From Fibrobacterota bacterium (lineage in GTDB: Bacteria > Fibrobacterota > Chitinivibrionia > Chitinivibrionales > Chitinispirillaceae): DNA of 64,000 bases. Below are positions 26,543 to 36,473 of this stretch, one piece after another (the first letter of the stretch is position 1; each line of letters starts with the position of its first letter). The stretch spans positions 159,460 to 223,459 of the forward strand of contig JAEWVR010000003.1 of the NCBI GenBank assembly GCA_023459055.1, in the 5' to 3' direction. Position numbers and translations under genes: made by a program. The notes under the pieces were generated by a model. It saw nothing but the letters and a program-made list of their open reading frames with translations. It was not told the origin of the DNA and did not search any database.

Positions 26543-27991
26543 CTATCCATTAAATGCAAAATCCATATCCTTAACCGCTTTTGTCTCATCAAGCCTGCCC
26601 ACCGGCGTTGTCAATGGTGCATTTTTGATATTTTCAGGATTGGTCTTTGATGCTTCCGCGATCTCTTTCATCGCAGCGATAAACGAATCAAGCGTCTCCT
26701 TACTCTCCGTTTCCGTCGGCTCGATCATCATTGCCTCTTTAACAATCAACGGGAAATAGATTGTTGGAGGATGAAACCCGCGATCAATAAGTGCTTTTGC
26801 TATATCAAGAGCATGAATACCCTGATCACCCTGATTTTTTGCAGTTATCACACATTCGTGCATGCAGGTTTTCATGTAGGGAACATGATACGTATCTTTA
26901 AGAGAATGAAGCACATAGTTCGCACTAAGCACTGCATTTTCGCTTACATCAACAAGTCCCTGTTTTCCGAGCTGAAGAATGTATGCGTACGCTTTCAGGC
27001 ATACTGAAAAGTTACCGTAGAATGGTGCAATATACCCTATTGATTCAGGATGTTCGTAATCAAGCGCATAGGTGCCATCAGTACGTTTTGCGATTCTTGA
27101 GACCGGAAGGAACTTTTCAAGATGTTTGCGCACACCGACAGGTCCTGAGCCCGGACCGCCACCACCGTGCGGCGTTGCAAATGTTTTGTGCAGATTGACA
27201 TGCATAACATCAAAAAGTGCATCACCGGGACGAAACTTTCCAAGAATTGCATTAAGATTTGCACCATCATAATAAAGCTGCGCGTCGTACTTGTGTGCAA
27301 TCGCAGCAATTTTCTCAATGTAGGGATTGAAAAGACCAAGCGTATTAGGATTAGTCAGCATGATCGCAGCAGTTTTCTCGCTGATAGCAGCCTCAAGCGC
27401 ATCAACATTGAGTGCTCCCTCTGCAGTTGTAGGAATTGACTTTACCTCAAAACCTGCAATCGCGGCACTTGATGGATTCGTGCCATGCGCTTCATCGGGG
27501 ATAAGCACTTCCGTTTTTTTATTACCCTTTGACTTATGATACGCCGCAACGATCATCATGCCGGTTAATTCTCCATGCGCACCAGCCATCGGATGCACCG
27601 AGAAGGCGTCCATTCCGGTGATTTCACTCAGGAGATGTTCCAGTTCATAAATAACTGCCAGAGCACCCTGAGTAAGCATTCCACCACGAAGAAGCTGTGG
27701 AAGCAAAGGATGCAGTGATGCAAAACCGTCCATGGATGCGATCTTCTCAGTTACTTTCGGATTGTATTTCATGGTGCATGAGCCAAGTGGATAGAAATTG
27801 GTATCCACGCCGTAATTCATTCTTGACAATGCTGTAAAGTGACGCACCACGTCCAGTTCAGAAAGTTCCGGCAGCGCTGCTTTTTCTGCACGCAGATAGT
27901 TACTGTTAATAGCATGCTTTACTGGTACATCGCTTTTGGGTAGTGATACGCCAAGTCTTCCTTGTATACTTTTCTCAAATATTATTGACAT
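26543..27991 (-). CDS. gcvPB: Glycine dehydrogenase (P protein) subunit 2
   Basis: 482 residues, the second half of the split P protein. PLP-bound Lys269 lies in HVNLHKTFATPHGGGGPG, and an upstream LIPDEAHGTNPSSA motif holds the cofactor ring. With subunit 1 it decarboxylates glycine and passes the aminomethyl group to lipoyl-GcvH. It overlaps gcvPA by 10 bp. The split P protein is typical of Firmicutes, Thermotogae and several other lineages, whereas Proteobacteria usually have one fused chain. Confidence 0.96.
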   Translation of the reverse strand: MSIIFEKSIQGRLGVSLPKSDVPVKHAINSNYLRAEKAALPELSELDVVRHFTALSRMNYGVDTNFYPLGSCTMKYNPKVTEKIASMDGFASLHPLLPQLLRGGMLTQGALAVIYELEHLLSEITGMDAFSVHPMAGAHGELTGMMIVAAYHKSKGNKKTEVLIPDEAHGTNPSSAAIAGFEVKSIPTTAEGALNVDALEAAISEKTAAIMLTNPNTLGLFNPYIEKIAAIAHKYDAQLYYDGANLNAILGKFRPGDALFDVMHVNLHKTFATPHGGGGPGSGPVGVRKHLEKFLPVSRIAKRTDGTYALDYEHPESIGYIAPFYGNFSVCLKAYAYILQLGKQGLVDVSENAVLSANYVLHSLKDTYHVPYMKTCMHECVITAKNQGDQGIHALDIAKALIDRGFHPPTIYFPLIVKEAMMIEPTETESKETLDSFIAAMKEIAEASKTNPENIKNAPLTTPVGRLDETKAVKDMDFAFNG

Positions 27992-29319
27992 ATTACCTCC
28001 TCAAGCATCGCAGCATAGAGACCGATCTCATGCTTGGTTCTCTTTTCGGTTACTGCAACAAGGAGATAATTCTCCATTCCCGGATAATAACGCCCTAATG
28101 GAAATCCTGCTGCGAATCCTCTGTCAATCATTCTTCCAACAGCTTCGCTTGCGTCAATGGGTAGTTTTACCGTGAACTCATTAAATGTTGGTGATGAATC
28201 CATGACCTTAACACAGGGAATTGCATTCAGTTTTTCGATCGTGTAATGCGCTTTATCAACGCAAAGCTGAGCAGTTGAACGCAATCCCTCTTTACCCATA
28301 AGACTCATGTAGATGTGAGCCCTGAGTGCGCAGAGTGCCTGATTTGAACATATATTGGACGTTGCTTTTTCGCGGCGTATATGCTGTTCTCGGGCCTGAA
28401 GCGACAATACAAAGCCCTGTTGTCCCTTTGTGTCAACAGTTCGTGCGACCATGCGTCCGGGCATTTTTCGGGCAAGCTCCTTCTTTGCAGCCATAAAACC
28501 GAGATACGGACCACCGAACGAAAGAGGAAGCCCCAGCGACTGACCATCACCGGTAGCAATATCAACGCCCTGTTCTGCAGGAGTTTTAAGCAGAGAGAGA
28601 GCAATTGGATACACCGATTGCACAGCAAGAATACCCTTGGAGTGACATTTTTCAACAATATCAGAATGATCATCAATAACGCCAAAGAAGTTAGGATTCT
28701 GCACAATGAATGCTGCGGTATTTTCGTCAAGCGTTGAATAGATTTTTGCACGATCACTCTGGCCATGCGACACCGGAATTTCCACGATCTCAATAGACAA
28801 ATTTACAGAATAAGAGCGCAGCATTTTGCGATAGATCGGATTCACCCCGCCATCAACAATAATCTTTCTTCGTCCGGTAGCATGAATTGCCATCTGACAA
28901 GCTTCGTAGAGTGCAGTTCCGCCATCATACAGTGATGCATTGGAGACATCAAGACCGGTGAGCCGGCAGATGTCACTCTGATATTCATAAATAGCCTGCA
29001 ACGTTCCCTGTGACAGCTCCGGCTGATACGGTGTATAGGCAGTGTAGAATTCACTTCTTGACACGATCGCATCAATTGCGGACGGAATAAAATGATCATA
29101 AAATCCACCGCCGACAAAATTGATAAGATGTGAATAGTTTTTACCGGCAAGTGATGTAAAATATGAGAGCAGCTCAAATTCCGATTTACCGGCCGGGATA
29201 TCGAATGATTTAGGCCGCACATTCACTGGAATATCGCTGAATAACTGATCTACAGATTTTGCCCCGCAGACTGCGAGCATTTCTGCGCGCTGCTGTGGAG
29301 TGGTTGCAATATAGCTCAT
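27982..29319 (-). CDS. gcvPA: Glycine dehydrogenase (P protein) subunit 1
   Basis: 445 residues. It shows the N-terminal start of the family (YIATTPQQRAEMLAVCG), FVGGGFYDHFIPSAIDAI, YTPYQPELSQGTLQAIYEYQ, and DGGTALYEACQMA. It has no PLP lysine of its own; the catalytic Lys is in subunit 2. Its ATG overlaps the gcvH stop (TAATG), so translation is coupled. It is part of the gcvT-gcvH-gcvPA-gcvPB operon, whose product makes 5,10-methylene-THF, CO2, NH3 and NADH from glycine. Confidence 0.96.
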   Translation of the reverse strand: MSYIATTPQQRAEMLAVCGAKSVDQLFSDIPVNVRPKSFDIPAGKSEFELLSYFTSLAGKNYSHLINFVGGGFYDHFIPSAIDAIVSRSEFYTAYTPYQPELSQGTLQAIYEYQSDICRLTGLDVSNASLYDGGTALYEACQMAIHATGRRKIIVDGGVNPIYRKMLRSYSVNLSIEIVEIPVSHGQSDRAKIYSTLDENTAAFIVQNPNFFGVIDDHSDIVEKCHSKGILAVQSVYPIALSLLKTPAEQGVDIATGDGQSLGLPLSFGGPYLGFMAAKKELARKMPGRMVARTVDTKGQQGFVLSLQAREQHIRREKATSNICSNQALCALRAHIYMSLMGKEGLRSTAQLCVDKAHYTIEKLNAIPCVKVMDSSPTFNEFTVKLPIDASEAVGRMIDRGFAAGFPLGRYYPGMENYLLVAVTEKRTKHEIGLYAAMLEEVICQ

Positions 29320-29699
29320 TATTCGTTCTCCAGCGCTTTCTCATACCCTTTTGCGTCAAGCAGTGAATCATACTCTGCCTGGCTGAAATTTGTGCACTTG
29401 TAAATCCAGCCTTCACCATGGGCATCACTGTTGATCACCTCTGGTGAAGTTTCAAGACTTTCATTGACTTCCAATACAGTTCCGCTGATCGGTGCGTAGA
29501 TATCACTTGCGGCTTTCACCGATTCAATGACTGCACACTCTTTCTCTTTTTTAAGAGCAGCACCTTTTTTTGGCAGTTCAACAAACGTAATATCACCGAG
29601 TGCATCCTGTGCGTGATCAGTAATACCGACAATAGCCACTGACCCTTCAATTTTAACCCATTCATGCGTTGCTGTATACCTGCGATCTGCTGGAATCAT
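29319..29699 (-). CDS. gcvH: Glycine cleavage system H protein
   Basis: 126 residues. The lipoyl Lys62 is in VIESVKAASDIYAP, the usual ESVKA motif. The N-terminus (MIPADRRYTATHEWVKIEG) and the GWIYK block near 100 match the family throughout. It shuttles the aminomethyl group between P and T proteins. It lies 59 bp downstream of gcvT. Confidence 0.96.
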   Translation of the reverse strand: MIPADRRYTATHEWVKIEGSVAIVGITDHAQDALGDITFVELPKKGAALKKEKECAVIESVKAASDIYAPISGTVLEVNESLETSPEVINSDAHGEGWIYKCTNFSQAEYDSLLDAKGYEKALENE

Positions 29700-29758
29700 G
29701 AAATGCTCCTTGATTTACAAACTGTATAAAAATGAATTAAGTTTCTTTTGGTTAATAA

Positions 29759-30859
29759 CTACAGATACTTCGTCATCGGCTCGCGGCCGCTTGCTTTTGT
29801 ATAGAACGGATACGGACTTACCACTCCGGCAAGTTCACTACGCTCAGTTTTAATAACTAATGAGGTACCCTGTGATGCATACTCTTTTTGTACATACCCG
29901 AGTGCAATTGCTTTCTGCAGTGATGGCGAAAAGGAACCACTGGTAATACGACCGACCTGGTTACCCTTACTGTCAAGTATCAGATCACCATGGCGTGCGG
30001 CACGTTTTCCTTCAAGGGTAATGCCACATAAAAGCTGTTTGTTTTTTGACTGATCTTTGTGTACTGTTGATCCAATGTATTCTTTGTCGGCTATAGACTT
30101 TGTAAAGCCGCTCTCAACCGCATTGGTATCCTGATCAAGTTCATGTCCATAGAGCGGCATCCCCATTTCAAGGCGAAGTGTGTCGCGTGCACCAAGTCCG
30201 GCAGGCACAACACCGGCATTAAGACAATCATCCCAGAATTGAAAAGCGAGTTCTGCATTGCAGTAAATTTCGAAACCTATTTCGCCGGTATATCCGGTAC
30301 GACTTGTCAAAATCCGTTCACCGCGATACGTATTGTACTTGAAATGATAATACTTCATGTCGTTAATGGGCTGCCCCATCAGTTTCTGAAATATCTTTGG
30401 TGATGCAGGTCCCTGAAGATCCAGTTTTGCGGTAGTTTCAGTGATATTGCGTATCTCGGTGGTATGAGACAGGTTGCTTTTGATCCATGCGAAATCATTT
30501 GGCTGCGTTGATGCATTCACGACCATCAGAAACTCATCATCATCAAGGCGGTACAGAATCTGATCATCAATCACCCCACCGTCCTCGTTGCAAATAAAAC
30601 CATATCTGCATTGACCGTTTTTCATTGATCCAACTGAACAGGTGATAATTTTTTCAAGGTCGGCCACTGCGGTTGAACCTTTCAGAATAAACTCACCCAT
30701 GTGGCAGGTATCAAAAATCGCAGCCTGATTACGTGCAGCATTATGCTCTTTGATAATTCCCTCATACTGGATCGGCATAAGGAATCCACCGAACGGGCTG
30801 ATTTTTGCATTCAAAGCCACATGTTTATCATAGAAAAAAGTTTTCTGCAAGGTTTCCAT
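29759..30859 (-). CDS. gcvT: Aminomethyltransferase (T protein)
   Basis: 366 residues. The folate-binding T protein begins with FYDKHVALNAKISPFGGFLMPIQY, has the conserved FDTCHMGEF (49-57), and carries GLGARDTLRLEMGMPLYGHEL, the folate-contacting segment, with RITSGSFSPSLQKAIALGYV in the C-terminal barrel. It is the first gene of the gcv operon, with an AGGGA ribosome site 9 nt upstream. I looked for a tandem glycine riboswitch upstream and did not see its core. Confidence 0.96.
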   Translation of the reverse strand: METLQKTFFYDKHVALNAKISPFGGFLMPIQYEGIIKEHNAARNQAAIFDTCHMGEFILKGSTAVADLEKIITCSVGSMKNGQCRYGFICNEDGGVIDDQILYRLDDDEFLMVVNASTQPNDFAWIKSNLSHTTEIRNITETTAKLDLQGPASPKIFQKLMGQPINDMKYYHFKYNTYRGERILTSRTGYTGEIGFEIYCNAELAFQFWDDCLNAGVVPAGLGARDTLRLEMGMPLYGHELDQDTNAVESGFTKSIADKEYIGSTVHKDQSKNKQLLCGITLEGKRAARHGDLILDSKGNQVGRITSGSFSPSLQKAIALGYVQKEYASQGTSLVIKTERSELAGVVSPYPFYTKASGREPMTKYL

Positions 30860-30960
30860 CAGATCTATCCCTGAAAAGATTTTGAAAGAGTATAAAATAC
30901 TTTGTCGTTGAGGGTTATGGGAAGAGGGAATTCAGAATTCATAAGCCAGGGGCTACCCTC

Positions 30961-31038
30961 AATGCTATTAACTTAAGCCTGGTATGTTGCAATTGTGCCG
31001 ATTAAGCGCCCCCACCCTGGCTCAAAGCATCTCCCTTA
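30961..31038. repeat. Partial copy of dispersed MITE-like repeat
   Basis: Bases 30961-31038 (starting AATGCTATTAACTTAAG and passing through GCGCCCCCACCCTGGCTCAAAGC) closely match the left arm of the element at 60264-60343. The right arm is missing or unlike, so this copy is degraded. It lies between gcvT and the GH9 terminator. The rest of 30860-31161 shows no gene. Confidence 0.7.
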
Positions 31039-31161
31039 CAGGAATGCTTATTGACAATTCAATGTTTTACAAGTCCCCCTGCGGAGGCTGTGATGCAAAT
31101 GCAATTTATTTTAATTGAGGAAATTAGAAGTATCTAAAAAAACGATGTTCCTGAAATAAAA

Positions 31162-31199
31162 AAGTGCCATCGAAGCATACAACTGCGACGATGGCACTT
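31162..31199 (-). terminator. Rho-independent terminator of the GH9 gene
   Basis: AAGTGCCATCG (31162-31172) pairs perfectly with CGATGGCACTT (31189-31199), 11 bp, 16-nt loop, and on the minus strand it is followed by TTTTTTATTTC. It lies about 30 bp after the cellulase stop. Confidence 0.88.
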
Positions 31200-31227
31200 A
31201 CACTTAGCATTAAACTGTGTTATAAGG

Positions 31228-33834
31228 TTACTTTATAATGATATTCTTATTGAATGCTCCATTAGGAGTTACAATATTTACAATATAAAGTCCTGCAGTT
31301 TTCATAATCTGACTATTTCCAATAAGCACTTCACCGCTTGTTTTTGGAGTCACATTTTGGGAAAAAACGATTCTACCATTAGCTGTAAGGATAGATACTT
31401 TTGCTTCCTTAACTGTTCCCAATGAAACAGCAAGACCATTACGTTTTACTTCCATAGTTGGAGCAAACTTGCTGTTTGCATTTCTCTTTCCAGAGAACCA
31501 AATAACAGGAGTCTGAGTATAGTCCTTATTTTCATCAAGGTATGCAGTTGCCCATGCTAATGGAGCATTCCAGTTGATCGTTACTTCATTGGTAGACCAT
31601 GATTCGATATGGTCCATGAAACATTTCTGCGGTGGAATTGCATCCGGTCCAGTACCTTTCCAACCTGAACCCTGAACCCATGGATCCTGAAGACCAGAGT
31701 TTGGTCCGCCACTGACTACACCCGCAGGAGGTTTCGGGAACTTATTATTTGACTGATATGCCCAGAAACGATGGTGTGGATTCTGAAGTGGTTTCTCACC
31801 ATAACCCGTTACATAACACTGATCAAGCGGATTTCGTCCAAGAATATAGTCCATACATTCCGAGATTCCATCAAGATATTTGTTATCTCCTTCAATATCA
31901 CGTGCAAGACCAAAAACGATCATAATATTGAGTATAAATGAATTTGATCCCCATGGATAACCATTTGTAGCTGGTTTAATTGGTACAATATATCCTTCGG
32001 ATTCCATGTTCTCCAGGTACATGTCAGCAGCTTTAACAATTTTAGCCTTTGCAGCTGCTGCGAGTTCTTCGCTAACATTGGTCTTTGCAAGGGCAAGTGA
32101 TACGGTACCACATCCCTGTACTGAACCCCAGGTCCAGCAACCTGTTAAGCCATCGTCTTCTCCGCTGCCCAATGTAACCGGCAATTCAAGATAATGCGGT
32201 GAGTCCTTCAAATAGTCCAGATACTCCGACTTTCCTGTTGTTATATACAGTTCACAAGCAGCCCAGTAAAACTCGTCTTTTACATAGCTATCATTGTAGG
32301 GGCCACCACCAGTTTTATGCAATGGAGCGTATATTGCAGGATTTTTGAGAGCTGCTGCCCATGCTTTTTCAGCAGCGGCAAGACATGTTGCAGAAAATGT
32401 TGCATCCATTTCTTTCCAGATACGTGATGCCTGGGCTCCTGCAGCAGCAAGATTGAGCGTTGCAGCAGTACTTACAGGACGCAAATACCGCGGTAGTGTA
32501 TCTTTAGAGGGTTCACAACCAAGGGCAGTCCATTTTTGATCATGAATCTTATGATGCGCCATACCTGCCATCTTCTTTCCTTCGGGTACCTGCATTTTCA
32601 GCATAAATTGCATCTGCCAACGAGCTTCATCAAGGATATCAGGATATTTGTTTGCGCTTTCAGGAATGTTCATAGAGCCATCAGCGAACTGATTTTCTTT
32701 GCCCACCGTCATAGCCCGTTCATACTGCATCATCATTGTCCAGATAGAGATACCACCGTTTACAACGTACTTTCCATGGTCACCGGCATCATACCATCCA
32801 CCAGTAACATCAAGTGAGTATTTTTCCTGACCAGGATCTTCACTAGCACTAAGGCCAGGCCATGTCTCAGCTACGTCTTTCGTGTGTCCGGCAGCACGCG
32901 CAAGATCACTACGTCCGCAATATGGCATTTTAATCTCAATAGCACTTCTGTTATGATAGAAATACTGAGCAGCATCTTTTCTCATGGTTTTATAGACAGT
33001 ATCAGCAATGGTGAACGGATGGCTTACATCACTGCCAACAGACAGAGTATATCCTTCACCTTGTGTTTTAACATCTGAAAAGTCAATAATGTGGACATTA
33101 TCACCAGATGCCTTGTCGACGCCGGATTTTGGTGATGTTTTACCAGAAGCTACTTCAGCTCCACCTTTTTTAAGGCTCCAGTCCAGTGCAGACGATGAGC
33201 TTGAAACAACTGTTGCACGTTTTTTAGCGTTTGGCAGATAACCAACCTGATTTACTCTGACTATTGGCAGAGGCTCTACTGGTGGTTTTGGCGGCTTTGT
33301 GTACTGAGGATCTTCAAGGTAGATATCATCAAATTCAAATGTTATCGGAGGGTTACTGGTGGCTAACTCACCAGCAAAGTGAAAAGCGAACTCACAAGTA
33401 TTATCTGTTGCCTTACCTGTAAACTCTGCATTGACAGAAAGCTCTTTATTTGCTTCAAGTGAGAAAGGATTCCAATTATTATTCCAGTACTCATCGTACG
33501 GACCATCCTGCTGGCCGATTTTTGCATACAATTTTGTAGCTTTATCAGCTTTAACTTTAAACTTAACTGTATATTTGTGACCACTTTCGATTGTCAGACC
33601 GCGATGCCTGATCTGAACATCCCATTTTTCTTTTGCTTTTGAATTAAGAATCACGATATACTTACCGTTTTCAACTTTGAAATCTGAATTCTCTTCAGCA
33701 CTTTCGGAAATATGCCATGGAAGACCTACACCGTTTTCAAAATCATTCTGATCCAGCAGGTCATCAGCGTTCAATGAGAACGGCAATACCAATAAAGGCA
33801 ATAATAAGTAACCTTTATTACGAAATATACTCAT
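31228..33834 (-). CDS. Secreted GH9 cellulase with CBM and Ig-like domains
   Basis: 868 residues from the ATG at 33834, chosen because GGGGGG lies just upstream and a signal peptide (GYLLLPLLVLPFSLNA) follows; the longer frame to 33900 is poor. A CBM4/9-like jelly roll (about 24-178) is followed by the CelD_N Ig-like domain (190-276, RVNQVGYLP) and the GH9 catalytic barrel (about 283-770). GGWYDAGDHGKYV (347-358) holds the base and nucleophile Asp pair, HHRFWAYQ the active-site His, and NEVTINWNAPLAW the acid Glu. The last ~65 residues are a sorting-like tail (GLYIVNIVTPNG). It should hydrolyse beta-1,4-glucan outside the cell. Confidence 0.93.
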   Translation of the reverse strand: MSIFRNKGYLLLPLLVLPFSLNADDLLDQNDFENGVGLPWHISESAEENSDFKVENGKYIVILNSKAKEKWDVQIRHRGLTIESGHKYTVKFKVKADKATKLYAKIGQQDGPYDEYWNNNWNPFSLEANKELSVNAEFTGKATDNTCEFAFHFAGELATSNPPITFEFDDIYLEDPQYTKPPKPPVEPLPIVRVNQVGYLPNAKKRATVVSSSSSALDWSLKKGGAEVASGKTSPKSGVDKASGDNVHIIDFSDVKTQGEGYTLSVGSDVSHPFTIADTVYKTMRKDAAQYFYHNRSAIEIKMPYCGRSDLARAAGHTKDVAETWPGLSASEDPGQEKYSLDVTGGWYDAGDHGKYVVNGGISIWTMMMQYERAMTVGKENQFADGSMNIPESANKYPDILDEARWQMQFMLKMQVPEGKKMAGMAHHKIHDQKWTALGCEPSKDTLPRYLRPVSTAATLNLAAAGAQASRIWKEMDATFSATCLAAAEKAWAAALKNPAIYAPLHKTGGGPYNDSYVKDEFYWAACELYITTGKSEYLDYLKDSPHYLELPVTLGSGEDDGLTGCWTWGSVQGCGTVSLALAKTNVSEELAAAAKAKIVKAADMYLENMESEGYIVPIKPATNGYPWGSNSFILNIMIVFGLARDIEGDNKYLDGISECMDYILGRNPLDQCYVTGYGEKPLQNPHHRFWAYQSNNKFPKPPAGVVSGGPNSGLQDPWVQGSGWKGTGPDAIPPQKCFMDHIESWSTNEVTINWNAPLAWATAYLDENKDYTQTPVIWFSGKRNANSKFAPTMEVKRNGLAVSLGTVKEAKVSILTANGRIVFSQNVTPKTSGEVLIGNSQIMKTAGLYIVNIVTPNGAFNKNIIIK

Positions 33835-34161
33835 CGGGTTCCCCCCTTTAAAGTTGTGGATATTAAAAGTTGAGTTTAAATGCACGTACTTAGACTCCAT
33901 TATAGCTCGCTAACAGATTTTCTCCACTAAACAACTCGAAGAATATTCTGTACAATTTTTTGTGCCAAGTAAATCGTTTAAGGTTCAAAAAATATCTGAC
34001 AAAACTGTACTTATCATTAAATCAGGAATTACTCAGCTTTTTGTTATGATTACTAAATATATGGAATTTTGATTAAATTGCCATTTTTTCTTATGATTGG
34101 CAATTTCATTTTGGAAGCAGGGTGCTTCTTTAGCGGGGAGGTATTGCAAAATCCGGCAATG
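33835..34161. other. Region upstream of the cellulase, no gene seen
   Basis: About 330 bases upstream of the GH9 start are A/T-rich with no convincing ORF and no hairpin I can support. The cellulase promoter should lie here. I looked for a -24/-12 element and found none. Confidence 0.4.
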
Positions 34162-34292
34162 CACCACCCCGTCAGGCTTTGCCTGCATCCCCTCCAGAGG
34201 AGGGGAATTTTAAAAAAAACAGGTGGGTTATTAGGTAAAAAACAAATTCCCCTCCATTGGAGGGGTGGCAGGCGTAGCCTGACGGGGTGGTG
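34162..34292. repeat. 131-bp palindromic intergenic repeat
   Basis: The ends are inverted: CACCACCCCGTCAGGC at 34162-34177 and GCCTGACGGGGTGGTG at 34277-34292. An inner pair of CCCCTCC / GGAGGGG blocks lies inside. It occupies the space just after the kup stop (34298) and may double as its terminator. It is GC-rich compared with the flanks. Confidence 0.75.
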
Positions 34293-34297
34293 ACGAC

Positions 34298-36202
34298 TTA
34301 CAAATCGATCTGCATCCCAAGCTCCACAACACGGTTTGATGGGAGCCCGAAGAACGTTGTTGCGTCAAGTGAATTATGTGCGAGATAACGGAAAACATGT
34401 TTCTGCCAGATAAACATGGATTTTTTTCTTGATACAACCAGACGCTCCTTACCAAGAAAATAGGTAACCTGCATCTGATCAAAATGTACCGGCAGTGAGA
34501 TTTTTGAAAGAATCCGGGGCACATCAGGTGTCTCCATAAAACCAAACTTCAACAATACCTGAATAATACCATGCCCATGGTCTGTCACTTCAGCTCTATC
34601 ATGACGTGACACTGTTGGAACATCAACATTTTGAAGGTTTACGATGATCGTCGTTTCGTGAATCACCTTATTGTGTTTATAGTTATGTAAAAGTGGCCGG
34701 GGAGTTCCACCGACATTTGCAGAAAGAAATACTGCGATACCTTTTACACGTATCGGTTTAAGATTTACAATATCAGCAATAAACAAATTCAGGGGAACTG
34801 CTTCTGACGCAAATCTGCGCCCCAGCATCTTTCTGCCAACCACCCAGGTGTACATCAGCGACGACAATATTGCTGCAAATGTAATTACAACCCAACCACC
34901 GGCAACCACTTTGGTCATAGTTGCAGCAAAAAGTACTGCATTAAGTATCACAAAAAACACCCAGACAAAGAGTATAAGCGGCTTCGGAGCTTTCCATACC
35001 TGCCGGGCAACAAAAATTGCCATAATTGTAGTAAGAAGCATGGTGGCAGTAACTGCAATTCCATATGCACTTGCAAAACTTGATGACTTCTGAAACACAA
35101 TCACCAGAAGTACAGTTGCAATACAGAGTAACCAGTTTGCAGACGGAATAAAAACCTGTCCTATTGTGTGTGCAGATGTATGAATAATTCGTAAACGCGG
35201 CCAAAATCCAAGCTGCACAGCCTGTCGCAGAAGTGAAAATATCCCGGTGATAACGGCTTGTGATGCGATCGCGGTTGCCAGTGTTGCTATAATAACAAGA
35301 GGAAAAACAAACCACGATGGAGCTATACGGAAAAAGATATTATCCGCAGTTTCGGCTCCTGAGAGAAGGAACGCCCCTTGACCCATATAATTGAGTACCA
35401 GTGATGGAAAAACAATTGTAAACCATGCAGTCTGAATTGGTCTTTTTCCAAAGTGCCCCATATCAGCATATAAAACCTCGGCACCTGTAACCGAAAGTAT
35501 TGCAGTACCAATGATCATAAGTGCGTTATGTGGATTGTTAATCAGCATTTTTATTGCATAGTAAGGATTTAGAGCGAAAAGAATCTCAAAATTCCTGAAT
35601 ATTGTAAAAACACCAATTATACCAATCGTAAGAAACCAGACCAGAATTATCGGCCCGAACAACATACCGACTTTAACAGTTCCCTTTGATTGTATAATAA
35701 ACAACGAAATTAGAACAATTACTGAAATCGGAACAACAAAACGCTCAAACGCCGGTGCAATCACTTTAAGACCCTCTACAGCACTTAATACTGAAACAAC
35801 CGGTGTCAATACTGCATCACTACATAATAAAGCAGCACCAATAATTCCACAAAGAGAGATCAGTACTGTATACTTTTTTGCCACAGGACTGATTCTGTCA
35901 ATAAGCGCCATAAGCGCCATTATTCCGCCCTCACCCTTGTTATCAGCTTTCATCAGCAGTGCAACATATTTTATACAAACGATGAGAAATATCAACCAGA
36001 AGATCAGAGATACGCAGCCAAGAATGTTATCCCGTAGTATCGGGATCGCGTGATTCCCACTAAAACATTCACGAAGTGCATAAAGCGGACTTGTACCAAT
36101 ATCACCAAAAACAACACCCAGTGATGCAAGTACTAAAGAGAACCTGAGAGCCTGTTTTCCAGAGCTTTTTTCAACGCTGTTTTCTATATGACTGTCGGGC
36201 AT
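34298..36202 (-). CDS. kup: Potassium uptake protein Kup
   Basis: 634 residues, KUP/HAK/KT family K+/H+ symporter of the inner membrane. FSLVLASLGVVFGDIGTSPLYALRECF (21-47) is the family signature, and GEGGIMALMALI is the usual loop. Twelve helices precede a C-terminal cytosolic domain (about 460-634) with TIIVNLQNVDVP and VTYFLGKERLV. It carries a short acidic N-terminal extension. No c-di-AMP riboswitch core is seen upstream. Confidence 0.95.
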   Translation of the reverse strand: MPDSHIENSVEKSSGKQALRFSLVLASLGVVFGDIGTSPLYALRECFSGNHAIPILRDNILGCVSLIFWLIFLIVCIKYVALLMKADNKGEGGIMALMALIDRISPVAKKYTVLISLCGIIGAALLCSDAVLTPVVSVLSAVEGLKVIAPAFERFVVPISVIVLISLFIIQSKGTVKVGMLFGPIILVWFLTIGIIGVFTIFRNFEILFALNPYYAIKMLINNPHNALMIIGTAILSVTGAEVLYADMGHFGKRPIQTAWFTIVFPSLVLNYMGQGAFLLSGAETADNIFFRIAPSWFVFPLVIIATLATAIASQAVITGIFSLLRQAVQLGFWPRLRIIHTSAHTIGQVFIPSANWLLCIATVLLVIVFQKSSSFASAYGIAVTATMLLTTIMAIFVARQVWKAPKPLILFVWVFFVILNAVLFAATMTKVVAGGWVVITFAAILSSLMYTWVVGRKMLGRRFASEAVPLNLFIADIVNLKPIRVKGIAVFLSANVGGTPRPLLHNYKHNKVIHETTIIVNLQNVDVPTVSRHDRAEVTDHGHGIIQVLLKFGFMETPDVPRILSKISLPVHFDQMQVTYFLGKERLVVSRKKSMFIWQKHVFRYLAHNSLDATTFFGLPSNRVVELGMQIDL

Positions 36203-36473
36203 AATTTTTATCTACCAGTGTATCTGAATCATCATACAGATGTTTTTCAAATACGGACGTAAAATATAAAAAGGAAAGCAGTTTGTCTATTAAATTGCAG
36301 TAACCAGACTTGATTATGGTTAAAAGCAATAGTATATCATTAATTTTCCACCAGATACAAACCAATTTCATATGATAACAACAAGATGTGTCCAGCAATC
36401 TATGAATAGTGCTGGTTTTTTGATGATGCAAAAGGTAATTTATAGGCCGTCATTTTTTTCAGAGAGTAATCGT

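Noticed and set aside
30860..31160. Glycine riboswitch upstream of gcvT
   Set aside because: The region was read in the gcvT direction for the tandem aptamer core and none was found; it is filled largely by a repeat copy.
36372..36473. Longer start of the small protein at 36474
   Set aside because: The extra residues (from 36372) are polar and hide the N-terminal hydrophobic segment.
36203..36473. c-di-AMP riboswitch before kup
   Set aside because: No ydaO-type core sequence was seen in the kup direction.
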